This document shows positions 34,239-42,994 of a stretch of 64,000 bases of DNA, one piece after another. A program made the position numbers and the translations under genes. Position 1 is the first letter of the stretch, and the number at the start of each line of letters is the position of its first letter. The stretch covers positions 62,001 to 126,000 of the forward strand of contig NZ_LT827014.1 of NCBI RefSeq assembly GCF_900169075.1. Direction: 5' to 3'. The notes under the pieces are model-generated. The model searched no databases and was not told where the DNA came from. It was given only the letters and a program-made list of their open reading frames with translations. The DNA is from Chryseobacterium phocaeense. Lineage in GTDB: Bacteria; Bacteroidota; Bacteroidia; Flavobacteriales; Weeksellaceae.

Positions 34239-34288
34239 TTAAACACAAATTGCACTAATTATTTTTCACAAATGACACCAATTAAAGG
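34239..34288. repeat. Left half of a CACAAAT-type inverted array
   Basis: CACAAATT, GCACTAAT, CACAAATG and ACACCAAT are arranged with about 8-base spacing. It lies 3' of the PDDEXK_3 gene and complements the ATTTGTG-type array at 34701-34756. Confidence 0.6.
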
Positions 34289-34289
34289 G

Positions 34290-34694
34290 TCATAAAGTAC
34301 CATTAATAACTCTTTTTACTCCATTCTTAAACTGAAGTGTATTAAAATTGATCAGCATTCCAAGCTTACAATTGCTTAAACGGAGATAGGTCAGAATCTG
34401 AGCCAAATGTATATCATTTAAAGATTCAACAGATTTAATTTCCAAAATAAATTTATTTTCAATTAAAAAATCCAGCCTATACCCCACATTCAGTTTTATT
34501 TCATCATAAATCAAAGGCATTGGCTTTTGCTTTTCTACAAAAAGATTATGCTTATTCAGTTCATAGAACAAGCATTCTTCATAAGCACTCTCCAGAAGCC
34601 CGGGACCTAAAGTTTTATGAACAAGATATCCTGCTTCGTAGACAATCCTTGATATATCATTTTCCGAAATATCTGAACTTATCATTTTTTTCAT
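34290..34694 (-). CDS. GxxExxY protein (PDDEXK_3 nuclease-like family)
   Basis: This 134-residue protein has the signature G-L-L-E-S-A-Y (Gly32, Glu35, Tyr38) of the GxxExxY family. A PD-(D/E)xK-like core follows: Asp75 in Y-R-L-D-F, then E-I-K (Glu85, Lys87) in L-E-I-K-S-V-E. This supports membership of the nuclease superfamily, though DNA cleavage by this family is not established. It is bounded on both sides by complementary short repeat units, which makes it look like a small cassette between the hydroxyacid dehydrogenase and the thioesterase genes, all on the minus strand. Function unknown. Confidence 0.88.
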   Translation of the reverse strand: MKKMISSDISENDISRIVYEAGYLVHKTLGPGLLESAYEECLFYELNKHNLFVEKQKPMPLIYDEIKLNVGYRLDFLIENKFILEIKSVESLNDIHLAQILTYLRLSNCKLGMLINFNTLQFKNGVKRVINGTL

Positions 34695-34700
34695 TTACAC

Positions 34701-34756
34701 GGTACAAATCATTTGTGAAAATTTGTGCCATTATTTGTGATATTTGTGTTTAAGTA
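34701..34756. repeat. Right half of the CACAAAT-type inverted array
   Basis: Four ATTTGTG units recur every 9-11 bases. They are the reverse complement of the units at 34239-34288, so the PDDEXK_3 gene lies in the loop of a large inverted repeat. Confidence 0.6.
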
Positions 34757-34798
34757 TTTCGCAGGGGCGCTAACGCTTAGCACACCAAAGAACTTAAT

Positions 34799-35350
34799 TT
34801 ATTTCTTATCCTTCTTTGATTCCTTTGTTTCTTCCGGCTCCTGGAATAATTTTTTAAGCTCTACAGATTCCAGGGGTTTCATTCTTCCGGAAAGGATCAG
34901 GGAAAGTTCTTTTCTTCTGAATGCTGCAGCATGTCTCAGTTTTTCTTCTTCTGTTTCCGGGATCATTTCCGGGATTGGAATAGGACGGTTGAATTCATCT
35001 ACCGCTACAAAAGTGTAAATCCCTTCGTTGGTATGAATTTTCTTCTGATTGATTGGGTCATCCAACCAAACGTCCACATACACTTCCATGGAAGTGGAGA
35101 ATGCTCTTGAAACTTTAGATTCCAGAACCACAACACCACCTTCAGGAATTGGATGGTTAAAAGAAACGTGATTTACAGAAGCTGTTACTACTCTTCTTTC
35201 ACAATGTCTGGCTGCAGAAATAGACGCGCAACGGTCCATTTTTGCCAGAAGCTCACCTCCGAAAAGGTTTCTTAAAGAATTGGTTTCGTTCGGAAGAACA
35301 ATATTCGTCATGATAGTCAGGGATTCTGACGCTTTTTTTATTTTTGCCAT
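34799..35350 (-). CDS. Acyl-CoA thioesterase (hotdog fold)
   Basis: This 183-residue hotdog-fold thioesterase resembles the YciA/BFIT group, with the N-L-F-G-G-E-L-L-A-K-M-D block at residues 27-38. The conserved A-S-V-N-H-V-S-F and V-Y-V-D-V-W strands follow. It hydrolyses acyl-CoA to free acid and CoA. A lysine/glutamate-rich C-terminal tail is extra. It is 9 bases downstream of the HU-like gene on the same strand, probably in one operon with it. Confidence 0.9.
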   Translation of the reverse strand: MAKIKKASESLTIMTNIVLPNETNSLRNLFGGELLAKMDRCASISAARHCERRVVTASVNHVSFNHPIPEGGVVVLESKVSRAFSTSMEVYVDVWLDDPINQKKIHTNEGIYTFVAVDEFNRPIPIPEMIPETEEEKLRHAAAFRRKELSLILSGRMKPLESVELKKLFQEPEETKESKKDKK

Positions 35351-35359
35351 TATTAAGTC

Positions 35360-36094
35360 TTAGTGTTGTTTTGAGGCTGCCGGGGCCGGCTTTACGGCTT
35401 TCACAGCCGGTTTTGATAATGAATCCTTTTTCAAAGAATCTGAAACGACTGCTTTCGGATTTGGGATATTTGGCTTTGCTGTATCTTTTACGATTCTGTG
35501 GGTTGATGTCTGAACAGAAACTTTGTCAAAGGATTTTTTCCCGAATAGCAGTTCTTGCTGGGTAAATGCCAGATACAGAATTCCCAGCACCGGAATTACA
35601 AGCAGGAAGATCCAGAGAATGGATTTTTTGAATTTGTAATCTTTTTCCCTGTTCTCTGCAATGCTTATTTTTTCTCCGTTATTGATATCCGAAATTCTGA
35701 TTTCTTCCAGACCATAAAAATCCGGATGTCCTGATCCTATTCTTTTCCCTTTGAAACGGGTTTGATCGTTTTCTATACTGATAGTCCCAAGATTCTGAAT
35801 GTCCAGAAACTGATCTGCCTGAAGTTTTTTCTTCCAAAAATCCGTCTGGATTTTCAGATCACTTTTTGAGGCATCCAGAGACATTTGTTTTTCTCCGGCT
35901 ATAAAAGCGGCCAGTTCTTCCGACTGCATCTCATAATCTACCGCAAAAACAATCTCGCTTGCAGGAGGAAGGATGCTTCCGTTCTCAGAATTGATAATTG
36001 CCTTGGAGTTTTTAAGAGAAAATACACCGAATCCCGGAACTTCCACAGTTCCAAATTGTTTCAGATATTCTAAAATGTAAGCTGAAATATTCAT
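35360..36094 (-). CDS. HU-CCDC81-like domain membrane protein
   Basis: This 244-residue protein begins with an HU-like fold (residues 1-70: Y-I-L-E-Y-L-K-Q-F-G-T-V-E-V-P-G-F-G-V-F, followed by P-P-A-S-E-I-V-F). A second linked repeat follows. One transmembrane segment lies at residues 166-182 (S-I-L-W-I-F-L-L-V-I-P-V-L-G-I-L-Y), and a proline- and lysine-rich tail ends the protein. This is the arrangement of bacterial HU-CCDC81/SPOR-type proteins of Bacteroidetes, here without a SPOR domain. A role in chromosome-to-envelope coupling or cell division is possible but not established. Confidence 0.82.
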   Translation of the reverse strand: MNISAYILEYLKQFGTVEVPGFGVFSLKNSKAIINSENGSILPPASEIVFAVDYEMQSEELAAFIAGEKQMSLDASKSDLKIQTDFWKKKLQADQFLDIQNLGTISIENDQTRFKGKRIGSGHPDFYGLEEIRISDINNGEKISIAENREKDYKFKKSILWIFLLVIPVLGILYLAFTQQELLFGKKSFDKVSVQTSTHRIVKDTAKPNIPNPKAVVSDSLKKDSLSKPAVKAVKPAPAASKQH

Positions 36095-36147
36095 TTGGCA
36101 GCAAATTTATAATTTTTTCGTGACTTTTTGAAGACATTTATCGGATA

Positions 36148-36176
36148 TAAAAAAAGACTGCCGAAACAGTCTTTTG
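36148..36176 (-). terminator. Intrinsic terminator of the TPP-controlled TonB receptor
   Basis: On the minus strand AAAGACTG pairs with CAGTCTTT and is followed by T residues. It lies about 120 bases after the receptor stop codon, past the family A array. Confidence 0.75.
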
Positions 36177-36217
36177 ATGATTCCGTATTAAAACGGGAAT
36201 AGTTTCATTTAATTTTT

Positions 36218-36286
36218 GGCGAAAAGGCAAAATAGCGAAAAGGCTAAAGGGCTAATTTGCGATTTTGCCGTTTTGCCTTTTTGCCA
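36218..36286. repeat. Octamer-periodic inverted repeat array (family A, copy 3)
   Basis: Units GGCGAAAA, GGCAAAAT, AGCGAAAA, GGCTAAAG and GGCTAATT are followed by TGCGATTT, TGCCGTTT and TGCCTTTT. It lies just after the stop codon of the TonB receptor and before its terminator. Confidence 0.75.
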
Positions 36287-36294
36287 TATTAACA

Positions 36295-38433
36295 TTATTG
36301 AATCTTCCAGCTGATCCCAAACATGAAATTGGTTCCTGCCTGTGCAAAATAATAAGGATCTCCACTGTAAACCGCTCCGTTGTTAACATACTTTTTATTG
36401 AACAGATTATTCACCAGTAATTTCAGCGCAATATCATTACGGGCAATGGTAAATTGGTACTGGGCATTAAAATCTGTCAGGAAATAATCTTTAAGTTCAA
36501 GATTTTTATCTCCCGTATTATCCAGATACTGTTTTCCAACGTATTGATTCATTAAAGCGAACTGGAAGCTTTTGGAAGGGTTGAACTTTAATCCAAGATT
36601 GGCAATGATATTAGGAGAAAATGAAATATCGGTATCGCCAAGATTCTGAAGCATTCCTTTACTCTTAATATTAAAATCGAGGTTTCTGTTCTGGCTGAGG
36701 CTGACATTTCCGTTCACTTCCCATTGTTTGGAAAGCTTGGCCAATGCACCAATCTCAACTCCTCTTCTGTAGCTCTTCCCTGAATTCGTTCTGATAAACG
36801 CACCTACATTATTCAACTCTCCGTTTAATACGAGCTGATTAACATAGTACATATAATATAGATTAGCCGTAACGGATAAAATCCCAAACTGCTTTTCAAT
36901 TCCTGCTTCAAAATCGTGAAGCTTTTCGGCTTTCACTTCATTATCACTCATCAGGTCATCCCTGTTCGGTTCACGCTGGGCATGGGCATACGACAGGAAA
37001 ACCTTCCCGTTTCCTATTTTGTAATTCACTCCGGCTTTCGGATTAAAGAAAAGCCAGTTTTTATCCAGATTTCCACCTTCTCCATCTCCGGCAGTCAGGA
37101 TTTTGGTATCATAGTCAATATTTCTGAGCTGAAGATCCCCGAAGAACTCAAAATGATCTCCCATTCTCCATAAAGCCTTCGCAAAACCGGCTAACTCTGT
37201 TTTTACTGAACGGTTCCTGTAGTATTCAAATTCATTGATCTGCGGAAAATAAACTCCCGTAACATTTCCGAAGTGTCTGCCATAGTATTGGTTTGCAACC
37301 ACCCCAAAATTAAGATCTACATTCTCAAGCTTTCCGTAAAGTGTGGAAACAGCCCCGTAAAAATCATTATCCAGCCATTTTTTTCTTATAAAATCTGAGA
37401 TTTCTACCGGAGCACCGTTAACGATAGGGACAGGTAAATTATAATTGGAATAATGGATAGCCTCCACATCAGTCTCATCCACCCTGGTGTAGTTTTCGTA
37501 ATATCCTCTTCCTTTGGTATAATGAAGTGTTGTTTCCAGATTCCAGTTATCATTGAATTTCTGCTCCCACAAAAGCTGGTAATGGTTCTGTCTGTAATTG
37601 TCCGTTTCATTATCATAAAACTTTTCTTCTCCCGTAAACAGATCCGTATACTGTCCTGAATAGTTGAATTTCGGATTGGTTTCCCACGTTGGCCTGTCAA
37701 TTCCGTTCCACGCCTGATAAGTTTTTTCTTTTCCTCCGAACGCCATCAGACGAAGCCTTGTCTTACCTTCTTCAAATAATGCGGTGAAGTTATAGGAATG
37801 CAGATTGGAAGAAGCCCTGTCTATATATCCGTCTGAATGGATACGGGTATACCTTCCCATCACAGAAAGCCTGTTTTTCCAGAATTTCCCTGAGCCCGCT
37901 TCCGCTGAATATTTATAGGTATTGAATGAACCGTAGCTGTCATCCGTCTTAAAATACATTTTCTCATCCGGTTCTTTTGAGATCACATTGATACTCGCTC
38001 CAAAAGCGGAAACCCCGTTGTTGGAAGTTCCAACTCCCCTTTGGATCACAATCTGGGAGGCCGAACTTGTAAGATCCGGAACATTCACAAAGAATGTCCC
38101 CTGGCTTTCAGAATCATTGTAGGGAACGCCGTTCATCATGACATTGATTCCTCTTCCGGCCACCCCACGGATTCTAAACCCGGTATATCCAACCCCGTTT
38201 CCGGCATCAGAAGTAGAGATAATAGAAGTTTGATTTTTCAAAAGAATCGGAAGATCCTGACCCAGATTTCTGCTGTCTACATCTTTCTGAACGTTGATGA
38301 TTTCTTTAGCAACAGGAAGCCGCTTAGTAAAACTGACCGTTTCTATTTCCCTGATCTTAAGGGAATCCTTATTTTGCGCCTGGATAAAGGCTGCAGAGCC
38401 TACAGTAAGCCCTAAAAAAAATAATCCTTTCAT
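36295..38433 (-). CDS. TonB-dependent receptor controlled by a TPP riboswitch
   Basis: This 712-residue outer-membrane receptor starts with a signal peptide cut after A-Q. The plug domain occupies residues about 35-170 (E-I-E-T-V-S-F, G-F-R-I-R-G-V-A-G-R-G-I-N-V-M-M-N-G, V-I-Q-R-G-V-G-T-S-N-N-G-V-S). The C-terminal beta-barrel ends in F-G-I-S-W-K-I-Q, with a terminal strand typical of outer-membrane insertion. The TPP riboswitch in its leader implies repression at high thiamine pyrophosphate, so thiamine or a pyrimidine or thiazole precursor is the likely cargo. This matches described TPP-regulated receptors in Bacteroidetes. No SusD partner is seen. Confidence 0.88.
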   Translation of the reverse strand: MKGLFFLGLTVGSAAFIQAQNKDSLKIREIETVSFTKRLPVAKEIINVQKDVDSRNLGQDLPILLKNQTSIISTSDAGNGVGYTGFRIRGVAGRGINVMMNGVPYNDSESQGTFFVNVPDLTSSASQIVIQRGVGTSNNGVSAFGASINVISKEPDEKMYFKTDDSYGSFNTYKYSAEAGSGKFWKNRLSVMGRYTRIHSDGYIDRASSNLHSYNFTALFEEGKTRLRLMAFGGKEKTYQAWNGIDRPTWETNPKFNYSGQYTDLFTGEEKFYDNETDNYRQNHYQLLWEQKFNDNWNLETTLHYTKGRGYYENYTRVDETDVEAIHYSNYNLPVPIVNGAPVEISDFIRKKWLDNDFYGAVSTLYGKLENVDLNFGVVANQYYGRHFGNVTGVYFPQINEFEYYRNRSVKTELAGFAKALWRMGDHFEFFGDLQLRNIDYDTKILTAGDGEGGNLDKNWLFFNPKAGVNYKIGNGKVFLSYAHAQREPNRDDLMSDNEVKAEKLHDFEAGIEKQFGILSVTANLYYMYYVNQLVLNGELNNVGAFIRTNSGKSYRRGVEIGALAKLSKQWEVNGNVSLSQNRNLDFNIKSKGMLQNLGDTDISFSPNIIANLGLKFNPSKSFQFALMNQYVGKQYLDNTGDKNLELKDYFLTDFNAQYQFTIARNDIALKLLVNNLFNKKYVNNGAVYSGDPYYFAQAGTNFMFGISWKIQ

Positions 38434-38473
38434 TCTATAAATCTTTAAAATTTAATGAATAAAAGGGGCAGAT

Positions 38474-38553
38474 TAATAATGTAACAATTGTTTAATTTAA
38501 CAGTCTAGCAATAAGAATTGTTATATTGTTACACTGATCTACTGGTACATTTT
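38474..38553. repeat. Octamer-periodic inverted repeat array (family B, copy 3)
   Basis: Units TAATGTAA, CAATTGTT, TAATTTAA and CAGTCTAG are followed by ATTGTTAT, ATTGTTAC, ACTGATCT and ACTGGTAC. It lies between the TPP riboswitch and the receptor start codon, so the hairpin would be inside the leader mRNA. Confidence 0.7.
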
Positions 38554-38556
38554 TAA

Positions 38557-38630
38557 ATTCCCTAAACAGCATTATCTGTTCCAGGTTCATTGGGTATAAT
38601 CTCAGCCTGTTAAAGCACCCCTTTATTTCA
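38557..38630 (-). ncRNA. TPP riboswitch (thi box) of the TonB receptor
   Basis: On the minus strand the conserved order is seen: GGGGTGC, then GGCTGAGAT, TACCCAATGAACCTG, CAGATAATGCTG and a closing AGGGA. CTGAGA and the ACCTG/CAG..CTG helix are diagnostic for thiamine pyrophosphate binding. A TAATTTCG -7-like box lies just upstream (38634-38641). Binding of TPP should shut down the receptor gene. Confidence 0.93.
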
Positions 38631-38640
38631 GCCGCGAAAT

Positions 38641-38816
38641 TACAAAAAAATTACGAGATACGAATCTGGTTCCGGGTTGCTAAATTTGGGCGTATATTTT
38701 TGGTTGCCGGTTTACTCTGTTAATAAATCAGCCTTATCTGCCAAATCTGCGAGAGCTCTCAAAGTAAAAAATATAAAGCATAAAGCCCAAAGCTTACCGC
38801 TTTCAGCCTACCCTCA
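38641..38816. other. Intergenic region upstream of the TPP riboswitch
   Basis: It contains the promoter region of the riboswitch transcript, a partial 9-mer ATCTGC array at 38733-38755, and an AAAG-rich imperfect repeat running to the stop codon of the WG-repeat gene. A TAAATTTG on the plus strand has no gene to serve within reach. Confidence 0.5.
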
Positions 38817-39587
38817 TCAATACGTCTTATTCCTCGCATCAATATAATAATAGTTCGTTCCGTCTTTTGTGACTTCAAACATTTTTCCCAGTTTCCAGCT
38901 GAAATTTCTTTTGATATTGGAATATTCAAAAGGGACAATCACTTTATTATTCACATCAATGACTCCGAATTTATCATTGTGAGAGGCCACAATCATCGGG
39001 TCTGCCGTATCATCACCTTCCATGATGTACAGATACTGATACTGCGGGTAAATCTGGTATTGTCTGTAATCTGCAGCATTTTCAAATTTTGCTTTTTCAA
39101 TGATTCCGTAAAAGCCATTCAGCACATACGCCTGATACAGCTGCTGCTTATAATCTCCGAATTTGCATTTTCCGAGGTCGGCATCTTTAAACTGGTATAC
39201 TCTTTTCCCGGTTTTATCCACTCGGTAAGAAATCATATCTTTTTCTACGGTAGCATATTCTTTGGTTCCGAATTTCCTTACTTTTTCATTCGGGGAATTC
39301 AGCAGGTTGCAGTCTTCATAAAAAAATACCGCAATATGATATTCCGGCTTGATGATAAATTTCCCTCTCTGATTAACATATCCGAAATTCCCGTTTTCCT
39401 TTTTGGGAATCAGGACCGGAAGATCTTCGTTGATGATCACGAGATCCGGATTAGGTTTAGTGGCCTTAGACACCTTCTTTGCAACACTTTTAGTTCCATT
39501 TTTCACCTGAATTTTTTTCACAGATTTAGCCTGTGAAAAAATGAAAATCGAAATAAAAACGCACAAAAAATTAAGGATATTTTTCAT
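38817..39587 (-). CDS. Exported WG-repeat protein
   Basis: This protein of 256 residues (from ATG 39587) has a signal peptide (residues 3-17, N-F-L-C-V-F-I-S-I-F-I-F). Two WG-like units are present: F-G-Y-V-N-Q-R-G-K-F-I-I-K-P-E-Y and G-V-I-D-V-N-N-K-V-I-V-P-F-E-Y. Such repeats occur in many exported Bacteroidetes proteins of unknown function. Two ATG codons just upstream are alternatives, differing by 2-3 residues. A role in the periplasm or at the outer membrane is likely, and no specific function can be given. Confidence 0.8.
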   Translation of the reverse strand: MKNILNFLCVFISIFIFSQAKSVKKIQVKNGTKSVAKKVSKATKPNPDLVIINEDLPVLIPKKENGNFGYVNQRGKFIIKPEYHIAVFFYEDCNLLNSPNEKVRKFGTKEYATVEKDMISYRVDKTGKRVYQFKDADLGKCKFGDYKQQLYQAYVLNGFYGIIEKAKFENAADYRQYQIYPQYQYLYIMEGDDTADPMIVASHNDKFGVIDVNNKVIVPFEYSNIKRNFSWKLGKMFEVTKDGTNYYYIDARNKTY

Positions 39588-39787
39588 AATCATCATTTGC
39601 CTGCAAAATTACGGCCAAATATAGAAATTATCAAATTCATATTTATAAAGAATCTAAATAATTTCACCTTTATAAAATACTAAAATTTCGTACTTTTGGG
39701 AACCTTTTTAATGAATTGATAATTAAAGAATATTATCTCACATTGACAAAAAGGCCGTAGATTATTACACTGACTTACTCCGGTCCC

Positions 39788-39837
39788 ACTGCCTATCAAA
39801 TGGCTCCCATTGTACGGTATATAGGCAGAGAGGCAGT
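39788..39837 (+). promoter_or_regulatory. Alternative hairpins upstream of acnB
   Basis: ACTGCCTAT (39788-39796) can pair either with ATAGGCAG (39821-39828) or with AGGCAGT (39831-39837), so two exclusive folds exist 55 bases before the acnB ATG. No ligand-binding RNA family is recognised. Confidence 0.35.
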
Positions 39838-39890
39838 ATTAACAAAGCATGTATTGATCTGCGTTTTAATATTGAAAGATTTCTATTATT

Positions 39891-42671
39891 ATGAGTATTT
39901 ATAAGGATTACATCAAAGAGATTGAGGAAAGAAAAATCCAGGGGCTTCATCCAAAGCCAATTGATAGTGCTGAATTGTTAAGCGAAATTATTGCACAGAT
40001 TAAAGATTCTGGAAATGAAGACCGACCGGATTCTCTTAAATTTTTCATCTACAACACCCTGCCGGGTACTACAAGTGCTGCAGGTGTAAAAGCTAAGTTT
40101 TTAAAAGAGATCATTCTAGGTGAATCCAAAGTAGAAGAAATATCACCGGCATACGCCTTTGAATTATTGTCTCACATGAAAGGAGGTCCTTCCATCGAAG
40201 TATTGCTGGATCTGGCTTTAGGGAATGACATTTCTATTGCCAAGGACGCTGCAAACGTTCTTAAGACTCAGGTTTTCCTTTATGAAGCAGACACTAACCG
40301 TCTGAAAGAAGCATTCAACAACGGTAATGAAATTGCTAAAGATATCATTGAAAGCTACGCAAAAGCTGAGTTTTTCACTAAACTTCCGGATGTTGCCGAA
40401 GAAATCAGAGTGGTAACCTTCATCGCAGGTGAAGGAGATATTTCAACCGATTTATTGTCTCCGGGTAATCAGGCCCACTCCAGATCAGACCGTGAACTTC
40501 ACGGAAAATGTATGATTACGCCTGAGGCACAGGAAGAGATCAGAGCTCTTCAGGCACAGCACCCTGATAAAAGTGTGATGCTGATTGCTGAAAAAGGAAC
40601 AATGGGGGTAGGTTCTTCCAGAATGTCAGGAGTAAATAACGTGGCGCTTTGGACTGGAAAACAGGCAAGCCCGTACATTCCATTTGTTAACATCGCTCCT
40701 ATCGTTGGAGGGACAAACGGTATATCTCCGATCTTCCTTACCACGGTAGACGTTACCGGAGGAATCGGTATCGACCTTAAAAACTGGGTTAAAAAACTTG
40801 ATGAAAACGGAAACCCGGTTCGCAACGAAAATGGAGATATTGTTCTTGAAGAGGCCTACTCTGTAGCCACCGGAACTGTTCTTACGATCAATACAAAAAC
40901 CAAAAAATTATATAACGGCGACCAGGAATTAATCGATATTTCCAAGGCCTTCACGCCTCAGAAAGTTGAATTCATCAAAGCCGGCGGTTCGTATGCCATC
41001 GTGTTCGGTAAAAAACTACAGACTTTTGCGGCTCAGCTTTTAGGAATTGAGGCTCCTGTGGTTTTTGCTCCTTCAAAAGAAATTTCTCACGAAGGACAAG
41101 GTCTTACGGCAGTAGAAAAAATATTCAACAGAAATGCAGTGGGTATTACACCAGGAAAAGTGTTACATGCCGGATCTGACGTTCGTGTACAGGTTAACAT
41201 TGTTGGTTCTCAGGACACCACAGGTCTGATGACCTCTCAGGAACTTGAATCCATGGCAGCAACCGTAATTTCTCCGATTGTTGACGGGGCTTATCAGTCC
41301 GGTTGCCACACCGCTTCTGTCTGGGATAAAAAAGCTCAGGCTAACATTCCGAAACTAATGAAATTCATGAACGAGTTCGGTCTGATCACGGCCCGTGACC
41401 CGAAAGGGGAATACCACGCCATGACAGACGTAATTCACAAAGTTCTAAACGATATCACTGTAGATGAGTGGGCCATCATTATTGGTGGTGACTCTCACAC
41501 AAGAATGTCCAAAGGGGTTGCTTTCGGAGCCGACTCTGGAACCGTTGCCCTTGCCTTGGCTACCGGAGAAGCATCTATGCCAATTCCGGAATCTGTAAAG
41601 GTGACGTTCAAAGGAGATATGAAAGAACACATGGACTTCCGTGATGTGGTTCATGCTACACAGGCCCAGATGCTGAAGCAGTTTGGAGGAGAAAACGTAT
41701 TCCAGGGAAGAATCATTGAGGTTCACATCGGAACGCTTCCTGCCGACCAGGCCTTTACATTTACAGACTGGACTGCTGAAATGAAGGCAAAAGCTTCCAT
41801 CAATATTTCAGAAGACAATACTCTGATTGAGTCACTGGAGATTGCAAAAGGCAGAATCCAGATTATGATTGACAAAGGAATGGACAATCACAATCATGTT
41901 CTTCAGGGATTAATCAATAAGGCTGATAAGAGAATCGCTGAGATCAGATCTGGAGACAAACCGGCTTTAACTCCGGATTCAAACGCAAAATATTATGCGG
42001 AAGTAGTTGTTGACCTTGACATAATCGTTGAACCGATGATTGCTGACCCGGATGTAAACAACGAAGATGTTTCCAAAAGATATACCCACGATACCATCAG
42101 AGATCTTTCTTACTATGGAGGGGAGAAAAAAGTAGACCTTGGTTTCGTAGGATCATGTATGGTTCACAAAGGAGATTTGAAAATTGTTTCTCAAATGCTT
42201 AGAAACCTTGAAAAGCAAAATGGTAAAGTTGAATTTAATGCTCCATTGGTGGTAGCAGCACCTACCTATAATATCATTGACGAATTAAAGGCAGAAGGAG
42301 ACTGGGAATTACTGGAAAAATATTCCGGTTTTGAATTTGATGATAATGCTCCTAAAGGCGAAGCACGTACAGAATACAAAAACGTAATGTACCTGGAGCG
42401 CCCTGGCTGTAACCTTTGTATGGGTAACCAGGAAAAGGCAGCTAAGGGAGATACGGTACTGGCCACCTCAACCCGTCTTTTCCAGGGAAGAGTGGTAGAA
42501 GATTCCGAACGTAAAAAAGGAGAATCTTTACTGGCTTCCACTCCGGTTGTTGTTCTTTCTGCTATTATCGGAAGAATTCCTAACATTGATGAGTACAAAG
42601 CTGCCGTTGAAGGCATTGACCTTACTAAATTTGCTCCACCTATTAAGGAGTTGGTTCAGGTAGGCCATTAA
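39891..42671 (+). CDS. acnB: Aconitate hydratase B
   Basis: This 926-residue iron-sulfur enzyme interconverts citrate and isocitrate and may also dehydrate 2-methylisocitrate. The N-terminal helical domain typical of AcnB is present, followed by the swivel and catalytic domains. Cluster ligands are expected in G-S-C-M and C-N-L-C-M-G-N (L-E-R-P-G-C-N-L-C). A conserved S-H-T-R-M-S-K-G block is near residue 535. It is followed, past a strong terminator and a 323-base gap, by the unrelated-fold-arrangement enzyme AcnA. Having both aconitases in tandem suggests different conditions of use. Confidence 0.95.
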   Translation: MSIYKDYIKEIEERKIQGLHPKPIDSAELLSEIIAQIKDSGNEDRPDSLKFFIYNTLPGTTSAAGVKAKFLKEIILGESKVEEISPAYAFELLSHMKGGPSIEVLLDLALGNDISIAKDAANVLKTQVFLYEADTNRLKEAFNNGNEIAKDIIESYAKAEFFTKLPDVAEEIRVVTFIAGEGDISTDLLSPGNQAHSRSDRELHGKCMITPEAQEEIRALQAQHPDKSVMLIAEKGTMGVGSSRMSGVNNVALWTGKQASPYIPFVNIAPIVGGTNGISPIFLTTVDVTGGIGIDLKNWVKKLDENGNPVRNENGDIVLEEAYSVATGTVLTINTKTKKLYNGDQELIDISKAFTPQKVEFIKAGGSYAIVFGKKLQTFAAQLLGIEAPVVFAPSKEISHEGQGLTAVEKIFNRNAVGITPGKVLHAGSDVRVQVNIVGSQDTTGLMTSQELESMAATVISPIVDGAYQSGCHTASVWDKKAQANIPKLMKFMNEFGLITARDPKGEYHAMTDVIHKVLNDITVDEWAIIIGGDSHTRMSKGVAFGADSGTVALALATGEASMPIPESVKVTFKGDMKEHMDFRDVVHATQAQMLKQFGGENVFQGRIIEVHIGTLPADQAFTFTDWTAEMKAKASINISEDNTLIESLEIAKGRIQIMIDKGMDNHNHVLQGLINKADKRIAEIRSGDKPALTPDSNAKYYAEVVVDLDIIVEPMIADPDVNNEDVSKRYTHDTIRDLSYYGGEKKVDLGFVGSCMVHKGDLKIVSQMLRNLEKQNGKVEFNAPLVVAAPTYNIIDELKAEGDWELLEKYSGFEFDDNAPKGEARTEYKNVMYLERPGCNLCMGNQEKAAKGDTVLATSTRLFQGRVVEDSERKKGESLLASTPVVVLSAIIGRIPNIDEYKAAVEGIDLTKFAPPIKELVQVGH

Positions 42672-42994
42672 CAGAATTTGACGATAAGTCCCAGACTTTT
42701 TAAAAATAATATCATTGAAAGATTCCAGTCCTGCAGGATGTGGAATCTTTCATTTTTTGTTTAGAACCTTTCCATTTAAGACCTGTTAAGAATTATTTTA
42801 AATAAAACTGAGAAAATAAATTCCATTTTTTTCTTAACTTGATAGACATAAAATATTTTTACCATTGATCAGAATTATCCTTTTTTATAGATGGAAGGAA
42901 CAGAATTTGATGAATTGTAGTGACAAAAGATATTCCCATTTTTAAGACTTAAATTAATAATGGAAAAGTGCATTAAAAAAAGAAAAATTAAGAT
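42672..42994. other. 323-bp gap between acnB and acnA
   Basis: It holds the acnB terminator (42716-42758) and an A/T-rich stretch with no recognised repeat. No confident promoter is seen for acnA, although a promoter is expected because the terminator separates the two genes. Confidence 0.5.
42716..42758 (+). terminator. Intrinsic terminator of acnB
   Basis: TGAAAGATTCCA (42716-42727) and TGGAATCTTTCA (42741-42752) form a 12-bp stem, followed by TTTTTT. Confidence 0.9.

Noticed and set aside
36295..38433. Cobalamin riboswitch or BtuB receptor
   Set aside because: The leader sequence matches the thi box in every conserved block, and no B12-box motif is seen.
38680..38687. Plus-strand promoter TAAATTTG
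   Set aside because: No gene lies within a reasonable distance on the plus strand; the next one is acnB more than 1.2 kb away, beyond a gene on the opposite strand.
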